This document shows positions 1 to 9,500 of a DNA stretch of 36,778 bases, piece by piece. Numbering within the stretch: position 1 is the first letter of the stretch; every line of letters starts with the position of its first letter. The notes under the pieces are model-generated. The model saw only the letters and a program-made list of their open reading frames with translations. It was not told the origin of the DNA and did no database searches. The stretch comes from Chromatiales bacterium (lineage in GTDB: Bacteria; Pseudomonadota; Gammaproteobacteria; JAHELT01): positions 5,756-42,533 of the forward strand of contig JAHELT010000023.1 in the NCBI GenBank assembly GCA_024644045.1. Direction: 5' to 3'. The position numbers and the translations under genes are program-made.

Positions 1-69
1 TTCCTGAAGAAGTTGAAATTTCCTGTCTAATATCTGTCCAAATGGATTATCATAGATATATCAGAATCC

Positions 70-97
70 TTGCACTGTAGGCCCAAACTATGATAAA
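70..97 (+). promoter_or_regulatory. probable sigma-70 promoter of dksA
   Basis: A TTGCAC -35-like hexamer at 70-75 is followed after 16-17 bases by GATAAA/ATAAAT near 92-98 as the -10. The surrounding 140 bases are strikingly AT-rich against a GC-rich genome. A GGAG ribosome-binding site at 132-135 precedes the dksA ATG. This is inferred from sequence only. Confidence 0.45.
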
Positions 98-141
98 TAG
101 TCGCGTCCTGAAATAAACACTAGATATATACGGAGCGTTTC

Positions 142-576
142 ATGCCTCAAGCTGCGCCACTGACCGAGCACGAATTCAAGCCTTACAAGGTCAAAAAAGG
201 GGAAGAATACATGAGTGAAGGCCAATTGGCCCACTTCACAGAAATACTAAATGCATGGAAGCAGGAACTGATGGACGAAGTCGATCGTACCGTTGGCCAT
301 ATGAAAGACGAGGCGGCCAATTTCCCGGATCCGGCCGATCGCGCCACCCAGGAAGAGGAATTCAGCCTGGAACTGCGTACCCGCGACCGCGAACGCAAGC
401 TGATCAAGAAAATCGACGAGGCGCTCACGGCGCTGGACGCCGACCCGGGCGACTACGGCTACTGCGAAGCCTGCGGCATCGAGATCGGCATCAAGCGCCT
501 GGAGGCGCGGCCCACCGCCACCATGTGCATCGACTGCAAGACCCTCGAAGAGATCCGCGAACGCCAGAACGCCTGA
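142..576 (+). CDS. dksA: RNA polymerase-binding transcription factor DksA
   Basis: DksA binds the RNA polymerase secondary channel and, with ppGpp, adjusts rRNA, tRNA and amino-acid promoters. The 144-aa product is close to the usual length (151 aa in E. coli). It has the coiled-coil with an intact acidic tip loop (D63, D66, A68 in FPDPADRA), and a four-cysteine zinc finger (C108, C111, C129, C132) followed by the TLEEIRE C-terminal helix. The stretch [20 protein letters not shown] is nearly invariant in the family. The ATG at 142 has a GGAG site 7 bases upstream. gluQ follows after 171 bases, the usual gammaproteobacterial arrangement. It is the classical zinc-type DksA rather than the cysteine-less paralogue. 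Confidence 0.97.
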   Translation: MPQAAPLTEHEFKPYKVKKGEEYMSEGQLAHFTEILNAWKQELMDEVDRTVGHMKDEAANFPDPADRATQEEEFSLELRTRDRERKLIKKIDEALTALDADPGDYGYCEACGIEIGIKRLEARPTATMCIDCKTLEEIRERQNA

Positions 577-600
577 ACCCGCGGGTTCGAGGGGGTCCGG

Positions 601-720
601 GATGGAACGCCCTTCCGTTCAATGGGGCGGATTCCATTGATCTTGACTCCGGGCTGATCGAGTCCGACGCATTCGCTTTCATCGGAGTCTGACCAGTCTG
701 ACCCGAACCACCGCCATTGA
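601..720. repeat. diverged palindromic REP-like sequence after dksA
   Basis: The dksA-gluQ gap holds several inverted repeats: TCAATGG/CCATTGA (617-638) and GACTCCG/CGGAGTC around 644-690. Words such as CAATGGGG and AGTCTGACC recall the larger palindrome at 13541-13660. I read it as an eroded copy of the same repeat family. No poly-T tract marks it as a simple terminator. Confidence 0.4.
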
Positions 721-747
721 ACCTCCATCGAACCGCTTGAACCGCCC

Positions 748-1629
748 GTGAACCTGACCGGCCGTTTCGCCCCCTCCCCGACCGGCCCGTTGCATTTCGG
801 ATCGCTGGTCGCCGCGCTCGGCAGCTACACCCAGGCGCGCAGCGCGGGTGCACGCTGGCTGGTGCGCATCGACGACATCGATCCGCCGCGCGAGGCGCGC
901 GGTGCGCAGGATGCGATCCTGAACACCCTGGAGCACTTCGGCTTCGAGTGGGACGCGCTGTACAGACAGAGCGACCGCACGGAGCGCTACGTCGCGGCCC
1001 TGCAGACGCTCGAACGCGAACAGCTGCTGTACGGGTGCACCTGCACCCGGCGCCGTATTGCGGCCACCGTACGGCGCAGCGAAGCAGGCTTCGTTTACCC
1101 GGGCACCTGCCGCGGCACGGCGCCGGCGCCGGATACCGCGCACCGGGTGATCATCGGCGCCGAGGCGGTGCAGTTCACCGATCGGGTACGCGGGCTGCAG
1201 CGCTATGGGCTGGCCGAGGCGACCGGCGATTTCGTGGTGCGCCGCCGCGACGGCTTGTTTGCCTACCACCTGGCCTGCGCCGTGGATGATGCCGACGGCA
1301 TCGGCGAGGTCGTCCGCGGCGCCGACCTGCTGGCGGGCACCGCGCAGCAGATCTATCTGCAGCGCCTGCTGGGGTTGTCCACACCCGCCTACGCCCATCT
1401 GCCGGTCGCCCTTGGCGAGGTGGGTCAAAAACTCAGCAAACAGACCGGCGCCACGCCGTTGCGCGACAACGAGCCGCTCCCGCAGCTGATGGCGGCCTGG
1501 GCGTTCCTGGGACAGACTGCGCTGCCCGACCGGCCCGCCGACCCCCGCGCGTTCTGGCGCGACGCGGTGCTGCGCTGGGACCTGAACGCCGTGCCGACCG
1601 GTGACCGGCGCGCGCCCGCCGGTCCGTAG
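748..1629 (+). CDS. gluQ: glutamyl-Q tRNA(Asp) synthetase
   Basis: This is a truncated glutamyl-tRNA synthetase paralogue that attaches glutamate to queuosine-34 of tRNA-Asp. The 293-aa product opens with the family signature RFAPSPTGPLHFGSLVAALG, where HFGS stands in for HIGH. It has a zinc-site pattern (CTC near residue 92, then Y and C in YPGTC) and a KLSKQ motif corresponding to KMSKS. It ends without the anticodon-binding domain, as expected. The start is GTG at 748 and no strong ribosome-binding site is visible. The position directly after dksA is the standard context. Confidence 0.94.
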   Translation: MNLTGRFAPSPTGPLHFGSLVAALGSYTQARSAGARWLVRIDDIDPPREARGAQDAILNTLEHFGFEWDALYRQSDRTERYVAALQTLEREQLLYGCTCTRRRIAATVRRSEAGFVYPGTCRGTAPAPDTAHRVIIGAEAVQFTDRVRGLQRYGLAEATGDFVVRRRDGLFAYHLACAVDDADGIGEVVRGADLLAGTAQQIYLQRLLGLSTPAYAHLPVALGEVGQKLSKQTGATPLRDNEPLPQLMAAWAFLGQTALPDRPADPRAFWRDAVLRWDLNAVPTGDRRAPAGP

Positions 1630-1654
1630 GGCGCCGGAGCACGCCGGGCGCCCC

Positions 1655-1683
1655 TTGGCAAGGCGGCGGCCCTCACCTATTCT
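1655..1683 (+). promoter_or_regulatory. sigma-70 promoter of the cbrX-cbrA-cbrB-like operon
   Basis: TTGGCA at 1655-1660 (5/6 to consensus) is separated by exactly 17 bases from TATTCT at 1678-1683 (4/6). The predicted transcription start near 1690 gives a leader of only about 25 bases before the TTG at 1715. The last base of the -10 is also the first base of the dyad at 1683-1699. Confidence 0.55.
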
Positions 1684-1699
1684 GTTACGATGCGTAACA
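1683..1699. promoter_or_regulatory. perfect dyad operator TGTTAC-N5-GTAACA
   Basis: TGTTAC (1683-1688) and GTAACA (1694-1699) form a perfect 6-bp dyad with a 5-bp spacer, overlapping the -10 and start point of the promoter at 1655-1683. The 17-bp dyad size suits a Fis-type helix-turn-helix of an NtrC-family regulator. Similar dyads lie at 6301-6317 and 6335-6351 upstream of the symporter. The half-sites resemble, from memory, those described for Pseudomonas CbrB, where the spacer is longer. Position suggests repression; the bound protein is inferred. Confidence 0.5.
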
Positions 1700-1701
1700 T
1701 A

Positions 1702-1714
1702 GGACGGCACGTCC
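1702..1714 (+). promoter_or_regulatory. small hairpin over the ribosome-binding site of the 66-aa gene
   Basis: GGACG (1702-1706) and CGTCC (1710-1714) pair around a 3-base loop directly against the TTG start at 1715. The stem includes the only ribosome-binding-like bases (AGGA, 1701-1704), so it could limit initiation of the first gene and, through coupling, of the kinase. Confidence 0.35.
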
Positions 1715-1915
1715 TTGCGTGACGAACCCAGCAGCGGCCGCGGCCGTGACATCGTGGCGATCCTCGCGCTCCTGGGTCTGTTCCTGTTCGCTTCGCCGTT
1801 CACCGGCTGGTGGGCACAGGCCGCGTTCCCGTGGTACTTCCCGTTTGTGCTGTGGGGGCTCCTGATCGCCCTGGTGGCAATCACCCAGATCCTCGGGCAC
1901 GGCTTTGAAGATTGA
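1715..1915 (+). CDS. 66-aa two-helix membrane peptide coupled to the sensor kinase (CbrX-like)
   Basis: This small protein has a short charged N-terminus and two hydrophobic helices (about residues 13-33 and 40-60). It starts with TTG at 1715, and its last 11 bases overlap the start of the kinase gene, so translation is probably coupled. Small proteins of this kind (DUF3311-like) often precede sodium:solute symporters. In Pseudomonas an equivalent ORF, cbrX, precedes and is co-translated with cbrA. I therefore read it as the positional counterpart of CbrX. The function is unknown; an accessory subunit of the transporter-like sensor domain is a reasonable inference. Confidence 0.7.
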   Translation: MRDEPSSGRGRDIVAILALLGLFLFASPFTGWWAQAAFPWYFPFVLWGLLIALVAITQILGHGFED

Positions 1916-4867
1916 GCTGTGGCAGCTGTTGCTCACCGTGGTCGCCTACCTCGGGGTGCTGTTCCTGGTCGCCTATGCCGCCGAGCGCGGCCTGATCGGG
2001 CGCCGGGTGCTCGAGCATCCGCTGGTCTACGTGCTGTCGCTGGGCGTGTACGCCACTTCATGGACCTACTACGGCAGCGTCGGGCTGGCCGCCAAGAGCG
2101 GCTACACGTTCCTCACGATCTATCTGGGCGTGACGCTGGCGTTCCTGATGGCACCGATCCTGCTCAACCCCATCCTGCGCCTGGTCCGCGAGTACCAGCT
2201 GACCTCGCTGGCGGACCTGCTCGCCTTCCGCTTCCGCAACCCGCTGACCGGCTTTCTGGTCACCGTGTTCATGCTGATCGGGATCCTGCCCTACATCTCG
2301 CTGCAGATTCAGGCGGTGGTCGAGTCCATCGAGGTGCTCACCGGGGATGCGCGCACCGGCATCCTGGCCCCGGCGTTCTGCGTGACGCTGACCGTGTTCG
2401 CGATCCTGTTCGGGGCGCGGCACATCACCCCGCGCGAGAAGCACGAGGGTCTGGTCGCGGCGATCGCCTTCGAATCCGCGGTCAAGCTGATCGCTCTGCT
2501 GGCGGTCGGCGCGTTCGCCGTGTTCGGTGTGTTCGGCGGGTTCGGCGCGATGCAGGGCTGGCTGGACGCGAATCCCGAGGCCCTGGACCGGCTCTACCGG
2601 CCGGTCTCCGAAGGACCCTGGGTGACCCTGCTCCTGCTCGCCTTCTGTGCGGCGTTCCTGTTGCCGCGCCAGTTCCACATGATTTTCGTGGAGAACCTCA
2701 ACGCCGGCGCGCTGCGCCACGCGGCGTGGATGTTCCCGCTCTTCCTGCTGCTGCTGAACCTGCCGATCGTACCGGTGCTGTGGGCCGGCAACGCGCTGCA
2801 GCTCGGCATGTCGCCCGACTTCTACGTGCTGGGCATCACGCTCGACACCGAAAACGGGTTGTGGCTGCTGACCTTCATCGGCGGGGTGTCCGCCGCCAGC
2901 GCGATGATGATCGTGACCTCGCTGGCGCTCGCCTCCATGGCGCTCAATCACATCATTCTGCCGATACGCTTTCTCAGCGGCGACGCCCAGGACAACCTGT
3001 ACCGCTGGATCCTGTGGGGTAAACGCGCCCTGATCGCGGCCATCGTCGCCGGCGGCTACGGGTTCTTCCACGTCATCGACAACAACGAAGGCCTGGTGCA
3101 CCTCGGGTTGATCTCGTTCGTGGCGGTGGCGCAGCTGCTGCCCGGGGTGCTGGCCCTGCTGTTGTGGCGGCGCGCCAACAGCGCCGGCTTCATTCTCGGT
3201 CTGCTCGGCGGGGCGCTGGTCTGGTTCGGCGTGTTGATCACGCCGCTGCTGATCAACTCGGACATCCTCACCCGCGACGTGGATCTCACCGCCCTGTTTC
3301 ACCAGGGCGCCACCAGTATCTGGACGGTGGCCACTTTCTGGTCGCTGGCCGCAAACACCTGCCTGCTGGTGCTCGGCTCGCTGCTCACGCGCAGCGGCGA
3401 CGAAGAACGCGAAGCGGCCGAAGCCTGCTCTGAGCGCGGCCTGACCCCGTTGCGCGGGCAGGTCACCGACGGCTCGCCCAAGCAGTTCGAGAAGCAGCTC
3501 GCGCGCGTCATCGGACCGGCCGCGGCGGAGCACGAGGTCGGCCGCGCGCTCGATGAGCTGCAGATGGAGCGCAGCGAGCAGCGCCCGGCCGAGCTGCGCC
3601 TGCTGCGCGACCGGATCGAACGCAATCTGTCCGGCATGCTGGGACCGGCGCTCGCACAGATGATCGTCGACAACCGCCTGCGCCTGCGCGAGCGCTCGCA
3701 CACCGCGCTGGCCGACAGCATCCGCTACATGGAGGAACGCCTGAAGGATTCGCACAGCCGCATGCGCGGCGTGGTCGCAGAGCTCGACAACCTTCGCCGC
3801 TATCACCGCCAGGTGCTCTACGAACTGCCGCTGGGCGTCTGCGCGCTCGGGCCGGCCAGCGAGATCATCATCTGGAACCTGGCCATGCAGATCATCTCCG
3901 GCATCGACGAGCGCGCCGCCGTCGGCAAATCCCTGCATGCCCTGCCCAGTCCGTGGTTCGAGTTCCTCGAAGATTTCGTGCGCTCGACGGACACGCACCG
4001 CTACAAGCAGACCCTGCAGACCGGCGAGTTGCAGCGCTCCATCAACCTGCACAAGGCGGAGATCGACATGCCGGACATCGGCCAGCAGGCGGAGACCGGA
4101 GGGCAGGTCATCATCGTCGAGGACCGCAGCGAGCTGGAGACCCTGGAGACCAGCCTCGCACACAGCGAACGGCTTGCTTCGATCGGCCGCCTGGCGGCCG
4201 GCGTGGCGCACGAGATCGGCAATCCGCTCACCGGCATCACCAGCATCGCACAGAACCTCCGCCACGAGACGGACACCGGCGGCGTGCGCCAGAGCGCCGA
4301 CGACGTGCTCATACAGACCGACCGCATCAACGACATCGTGCGCACGCTGCTGACCTTCTCGCACGCCGAGCGGATCGGGGCCGAGGCCTATCAGCAGACC
4401 CCCCTGCGCCACAGCATCGAGGAGGCGGTGCAGCTGGTCGGCCTGAGCGACGCGGGCAACCAGATCGACTGGCGCATCGACTGTGACGCCGAGCTGACGG
4501 TCGAGGGTGATCATCAGCGGCTGGTGCAGATGTTCGTGAACCTGCTCAGCAACGCCTGCGACGCCTCCGCACCGGGCGACCCGGTCGAGGTGGCCTGCTC
4601 GCACGACATGCTGCACGTCACGATCCGCGTCATCGACAAAGGCAGCGGCGTTCCGGAGCCGCTGCGCGAGCGTATCTTCGAGCCCTTTTTCACCACCAAG
4701 TCGGTGGGCCGGGGCACCGGCCTGGGGTTGCCGCTGGTGCACGGGATCGTGCGCGACCACCACGGCGACATCAGCGTGAAGAGCTCCAGCCGCGGCACCG
4801 AGTTCGTGATCCGCCTGCCGGTTCCCGAAAGCCTGGCGAACGTCGACACCAGCGCGGCGGGTGCGGC

Positions 4868-4871
<4 letters not shown>
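1905..4871 (+). CDS. CbrA-like sensor histidine kinase with an SLC5 transporter domain
   Basis: This 988-aa membrane sensor has a sodium/solute symporter (SLC5) domain with about 13 helices at residues 1-500. A short STAC-type linker follows (about 515-570), then a coiled region, a PAS-like domain (about 625-740) and the kinase core. The H-box has its phospho-histidine at H769 in GVAHEIGNPLTG. The N-box is NLLSNACDAS, followed by the G-boxes DKGSGV and GRGTGLGLPL. There is no C-terminal receiver, unlike CrbS/MxtR proteins, and the length matches Pseudomonas CbrA (about 983 aa). The TTG start at 1905 lies inside the preceding gene and the stop overlaps the regulator by 4 bases. In Pseudomonas, CbrA controls the carbon/nitrogen balance and histidine use; the ligand here is unknown. 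Confidence 0.85.
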
Positions 4872-6203
<1,332 letters not shown>

Positions 6204-6205
<2 letters not shown>

Positions 6206-6258
6206 AAAGGGGTCAGGTTTATTTTCCTTCAAAGAAAATAAACCTGACCCCTTTTTTT
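6204..6258 (+). terminator. terminator formed by a 23-bp perfect inverted repeat (REP-like)
   Basis: Arms at 6204-6226 and 6234-6256 are perfectly complementary over 23 bp around a 7-base loop, and the right arm ends in a run of seven T (6252-6258). The left arm starts inside the TAA stop of the regulator gene. The core GGGGTCAGGTTTATTTTC resembles a repeat often seen in gammaproteobacterial genomes near REP-associated transposases. It should terminate the sensor operon. Confidence 0.8.
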
Positions 6259-6300
6259 GGGAACGGGCAGGGAAGAACAGAATGCCTCCATCTCCCGGCC

Positions 6301-6317
6301 CGTTACGTTTTGTGACA
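6301..6317. promoter_or_regulatory. upstream dyad site 1 (imperfect)
   Basis: CGTTAC (6301-6306), 5 bases, GTGACA (6312-6317). Each half-site differs by one base from the perfect dyad at 1683-1699, with identical spacing. It lies about 145 bp before the predicted start of the sigma-54 transcript. Confidence 0.4.
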
Positions 6318-6334
6318 CACCTCACACCTTTCTG

Positions 6335-6351
6335 TGTTACCTATCGTTACA
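6335..6351. promoter_or_regulatory. upstream dyad site 2
   Basis: TGTTAC (6335-6340), 5 bases, GTTACA (6346-6351), one mismatch from the dyad at 1683-1699. The symmetry extends to GTGT...ACAC. Its centre is 34 bp from the centre of site 1, and it lies about 80-90 bp upstream of the -24 element, a normal distance for enhancer binding by an NtrC-family activator. Confidence 0.5.
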
Positions 6352-6426
6352 CGAAGGCGGGCCAAACGTTCGTGGTAGCCGCAGAAAACTGCTGTAACCT
6401 GTTGATTTAAATCAATACCTTTCTCT

Positions 6427-6442
6427 TGGCGTATGGATTGCA
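6427..6442 (+). promoter_or_regulatory. sigma-54 (-24/-12) promoter of the symporter
   Basis: TGGC at 6427-6430 and TTGCA at 6438-6442 place GG (6428-6429) exactly 12 bases before GC (6440-6441), the defining -24/-12 spacing. Transcription should begin near 6453. The adjacent gene encodes a sigma-54 activator, which supports the call. Confidence 0.7.
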
Positions 6443-6587
6443 CCCTCTCTGCCTGATTGGTGACAAACAGGTCACTGGCGAGCCGGCGCGACGGCTACGA
6501 CGGTAGCCGGGTAAACCGGACGCAACGCCAGGCAGGGCGTCAATCGATTTGGCTCTGATATCAGAACGAAATAAAGGGGGCATCTTT

Positions 6588-8537
6588 ATGGATGCAAAAA
6601 TTGTCTGGCTCTTTGTGTTCGTACTGCTGTACTGGGGTTACTGCATCTTCTGGGGTGTCAAAGGTGCACTGACCGCCAAGACGGCGTCGGACTACTTCAT
6701 CGCGGGTCGCAAACTCTCGCTGTGGGTATTCGTACTCGCGGCCACCGCGACCTCCTTCTCGGGATGGACCTTCATGGGTCACCCGGGCCTGCTGTACCGT
6801 GACGGCTTCCAGTACGCGTATGCGTCGTTCTACGCCATCACCATCCCGTTCACCGGCGTGATGTTCCTCAAGCGCCAGTGGATGCTCGGCAAGCGCTTCG
6901 GCTTCGTCACCCCGGGCGAGATGCTCTCGCACTATTTCCGCGGGGACACGATCCGCCTGCTGGTGGTGCTGGTAGCGCTGTGCTTCTCGGTACCCTACCT
7001 CGGTCTGCAGCTGCGCGCCTCGGGCTTTCTGTTCAACGTGCTGACTGACGGCTTGCTCGGCGTCGAAGCGGGCATGTGGCTGCTCTCGGCGGTGGTGTTC
7101 ATCTACGTTGCCTCAGGCGGTCTGCGGGCGGTGGCCTACGTGGACACCGTGCAGTGCGTACTGCTCGCTGGCGGTATCGTGGCGATCGGTCTAATCGCAA
7201 TCAGCTACGTCGGTGGGTGGAGCGAGCTGAATGCCGGCATCGCCACGCTCGCGGCGTTCGACCCCAAGCTCACACCGGACGGCTACAGCCACTACATTGC
7301 CATTCCCGGCGTAATACAGATGGTGAGTGCAGGACCGACAGCCGAGGGGGGTGCCTGGACAGGCATCATGATCCTGACCTACATGTTCGCGCTGATGGGC
7401 ATTCACTCCGCCCCGGCGTTCACCATGTGGGCGTTCTCCAACAACAGCCCGAAGCCGTTCGCACCGCAGCAGGTGTGGGCGTCGTCCTTCGGAATCGGTT
7501 TCATCCTGTTCTTCTTCACCGCTTTCCAGGGGCTCGGCGCACATCTGCTCGGTGCCGACACGGCCTTCATGGCGGCGCACCCGGAAGCCGTCAACAACGT
7601 GCTGGGTGCCGGTCTGGGTGGTCAGGACCTGATGGAATCGGCCGGTAAGCAGGGCATGCTGGTGCCGCAGCTCATCAACCTGATGGCGGAGGCAGCTCCC
7701 TGGCTGGTCGGGTTGCTGTCGGTGTGCGCACTCGCGGCGATGCAGTCCACGGGCGCCGCTTACATGTCCACCGCCGGTGGCATGCTCACCCGCGACCTGC
7801 TGAAGCACTTCATCCTGCCGAATGCCTCGCACACGCAGCAGAAGCTGTTCGGCCGCATCGGGGTGTTGATCATCGTGCTTGCTGCGCTGGTCGTGGCGAC
7901 CACCGCGACCGACGCGCTGGTGCTGCTCGGCGGACTGGCGGTGGCGTACGGCTTCCAGATGTGGCCCGCGCTGATCGCCGTGTGCTGGTGGCCGTGGCTG
8001 ACCCGCCAGGGCGTCACGCTCGGTCTGGCCGCCGGCCTGGTCGCCGTGACCCTGACGGAGAGCATCGGTTCGGTCTACATGCCGTGGGGCCGCTGGCCGC
8101 TGACCATCCACTCCGCCGGTTGGGGCATCGTCTTCAATCTGGGGCTGGCTGTGCTGATCTCGATGGTGACGCAGAACCAGGGAGACATGGAACACAAGAT
8201 GAAGTTCCACGGCTTCCTGCGTGAGCATGCCTCGCTGTCGCCCGAGAAGCGCGGCCTGGTGCCGATGGCCTGGATCATCACGCTGGTCTGGTTTTTCTTC
8301 GGTATCGGCCCGGGGGCGGTCATCGGCAACACCATCTTCGGCAGCCCGCTGGATGCTTCGACCTGGACCTTCGGCATGCCGTCGATCTGGGCCTGGCAGA
8401 TCCTGTGGTGGGCACTCGGTGTGTTCATGATGTGGTTCCTGGCCTACAAGATGGAAATGTCCACCGTGCCCGATCGCGAGATCGAGGTGTTGTACGAGGA
8501 TATTGGTGACTCGCACGAAGCGACCAAAGAACTCTGA
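6588..8537 (+). CDS. sodium:solute symporter (SSS family)
   Basis: This 649-aa permease of the SLC5 fold has about 13-14 hydrophobic helices, with the early family features SDYFIAGRKLS, ATSFSGWTFMG and a conserved TPGEML segment. I chose ATG at 6588 because AAAGGGGG at 6573-6580 sits 7 bases upstream; an upstream in-frame TTG (6549) lacks such a site. It is longer than classical acetate permease ActP. Its substrate cannot be read from sequence, but acetyl-CoA synthetase and a DUF294 protein lie downstream, so acetate or a related carboxylate is plausible. It is probably activated by the CbrB-like regulator through the promoter at 6427-6442. Confidence 0.88.
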   Translation: MDAKIVWLFVFVLLYWGYCIFWGVKGALTAKTASDYFIAGRKLSLWVFVLAATATSFSGWTFMGHPGLLYRDGFQYAYASFYAITIPFTGVMFLKRQWMLGKRFGFVTPGEMLSHYFRGDTIRLLVVLVALCFSVPYLGLQLRASGFLFNVLTDGLLGVEAGMWLLSAVVFIYVASGGLRAVAYVDTVQCVLLAGGIVAIGLIAISYVGGWSELNAGIATLAAFDPKLTPDGYSHYIAIPGVIQMVSAGPTAEGGAWTGIMILTYMFALMGIHSAPAFTMWAFSNNSPKPFAPQQVWASSFGIGFILFFFTAFQGLGAHLLGADTAFMAAHPEAVNNVLGAGLGGQDLMESAGKQGMLVPQLINLMAEAAPWLVGLLSVCALAAMQSTGAAYMSTAGGMLTRDLLKHFILPNASHTQQKLFGRIGVLIIVLAALVVATTATDALVLLGGLAVAYGFQMWPALIAVCWWPWLTRQGVTLGLAAGLVAVTLTESIGSVYMPWGRWPLTIHSAGWGIVFNLGLAVLISMVTQNQGDMEHKMKFHGFLREHASLSPEKRGLVPMAWIITLVWFFFGIGPGAVIGNTIFGSPLDASTWTFGMPSIWAWQILWWALGVFMMWFLAYKMEMSTVPDREIEVLYEDIGDSHEATKEL

Positions 8538-8555
8538 TTGTCACTGTGCGAATCA

Positions 8556-8583
8556 AGGGAGGGGGCGACCCCTCCCTTTTTTT
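8556..8583 (+). terminator. rho-independent terminator after the symporter
   Basis: AGGGAGGGG (8556-8564) pairs with CCCCTCCCT (8569-8577) around a GCGA loop and runs into seven T residues. Confidence 0.9.
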
Positions 8584-8586
8584 GCC

Positions 8587-8592
8587 TATAAT
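8587..8592 (+). promoter_or_regulatory. consensus -10 box before the 80-aa gene
   Basis: A perfect TATAAT follows the T-tract of the terminator by three bases. The -35 region falls inside the terminator stem and is poor, so strength is uncertain. A leader of about 20 bases would precede the ATG at 8621. Confidence 0.4.
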
Positions 8593-8620
8593 TCGCCTTC
8601 CAGCAGCTTCCAGAACAACC

Positions 8621-8863
8621 ATGTCCCAGCCGGTTTTCTTCTACGCTTCGGTGGTGGTGCTCGCGGCGCTGCTGTTTCTGCCGGCCAGCAAGTTTATCTG
8701 GGTGATGAGCGTGCGGCGTCTGGAGCGGAAGACGGGCAACCCGTTGAATGACGAAGAACGTGCGGGCCAGCTCAACCGGGCGCGCCTGCTGGCCCTGTTT
8801 CTGGTGATTATTTTTTCCCTGCTGTTCAACGTCAGCATGCTGGGGATGCCGCAGTATGGATGA
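8621..8863 (+). CDS. 80-aa two-helix membrane protein of unknown function
   Basis: I do not recognise this protein. It has one hydrophobic helix at about residues 5-27, a charged loop (RRLERKTGNPLNDEERAGQ) and a second helix at about 55-73. ATG at 8621 is the best start: it follows the -10 box at 8587 and yields an N-terminus that begins just before the first helix. Its 3' end overlaps the next gene by 8 bases, so the two are probably translated together and may act together at the membrane. Confidence 0.7.
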   Translation: MSQPVFFYASVVVLAALLFLPASKFIWVMSVRRLERKTGNPLNDEERAGQLNRARLLALFLVIIFSLLFNVSMLGMPQYG

Positions 8864-9464
8864 CCGCCTGTACAAGACGCTTAAAATCGTCGCCATCGCG
8901 CTGGGACTCGCCTGGGTCGGCTGGGCGGCGTACGACAATTTCTCCGGCGACGACAGCCCGCACCGCATGGCGCTGGAAACGGGCCGCAAGTACTTCAAGG
9001 ACGGTGACTACGAGAGTGCGCTGACAGAGTTCAGGGCGATCCTCGACCAGGCCCCCGGGCAGATCGAGGCGCTCGACGGCCTGGCGCGCAGCCTGATGCA
9101 GCTCGACCGCCCCGACCAGGCGATGCAGGCTTTCAATGCGGTGCTCGCGCGCGCACCCGACTACGCGGAAACCCCGGCCATGAAACCGCTGTTCGGCGCC
9201 ACCTACGCCAACCGGGGCATCCTGAACGACCGCCTCGGCAACTACGAGGCCGCGATCGTCGACTACGAGCGGGCCGCGGCGCTGGAGCAGGAGCTCGACG
9301 AGGGCCCGCACTGGCTGATCCGCTTCCTGCGCAATCAGCCGGAAGCGCAGGCGACTATCCTGCAACGTGCCCAGTATCTGCGCGCCCAGCTGGCGCTGCC
9401 GGAGGACGAACGCCTGCTGCGGGTGCCCGAGAAGGATGCCGAGCAGCGGCCTTACAACCAGTGA
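8856..9464 (+). CDS. membrane-anchored TPR-repeat protein
   Basis: This 202-aa protein has an N-terminal membrane anchor (about residues 8-24) followed by tetratricopeptide-like helices from about residue 40 to 150. Segments such as GRKYFKDGDYESALTEFRAI and EALDGLARSLMQLDRPDQAM show the TPR spacing, and GNYEAAIVDYERAAAL forms a further unit. It probably faces the periplasm and mediates protein contacts. The 8-bp overlap with the upstream 80-aa gene indicates coupling. The partner is unknown; neighbouring genes concern symport and acetate activation. Confidence 0.8.
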   Translation: MDDRLYKTLKIVAIALGLAWVGWAAYDNFSGDDSPHRMALETGRKYFKDGDYESALTEFRAILDQAPGQIEALDGLARSLMQLDRPDQAMQAFNAVLARAPDYAETPAMKPLFGATYANRGILNDRLGNYEAAIVDYERAAALEQELDEGPHWLIRFLRNQPEAQATILQRAQYLRAQLALPEDERLLRVPEKDAEQRPYNQ

Positions 9465-9500
9465 GCGGCGCGTGCTTGCGCCGGTGACCGGGGCGTTGCG

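Larger units (their letters stand above)
6206..6587 (+). other. regulatory intergenic region upstream of the symporter
   Basis: This 382-bp gap contains no gene. In order it holds the inverted-repeat terminator, two dyad sites (6301-6317, 6335-6351), a sigma-54 promoter (6427-6442) and a leader of about 130 bases with small hairpins (for example TGAC/GTCA around 6470). I looked for a CrcZ-like small RNA with repeated A-rich Hfq/Crc motifs, as found after Pseudomonas cbrB, and saw none. Confidence 0.7.

Noticed and set aside
2058-4763. 901-aa open frame antisense to the sensor kinase
   Set aside because: It has no recognisable domains, is rich in His, Gln and Arg, and mirrors the codon bias of a GC-rich gene on the other strand. 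The same applies to the long antisense frame at 9953-11686 opposite acs.
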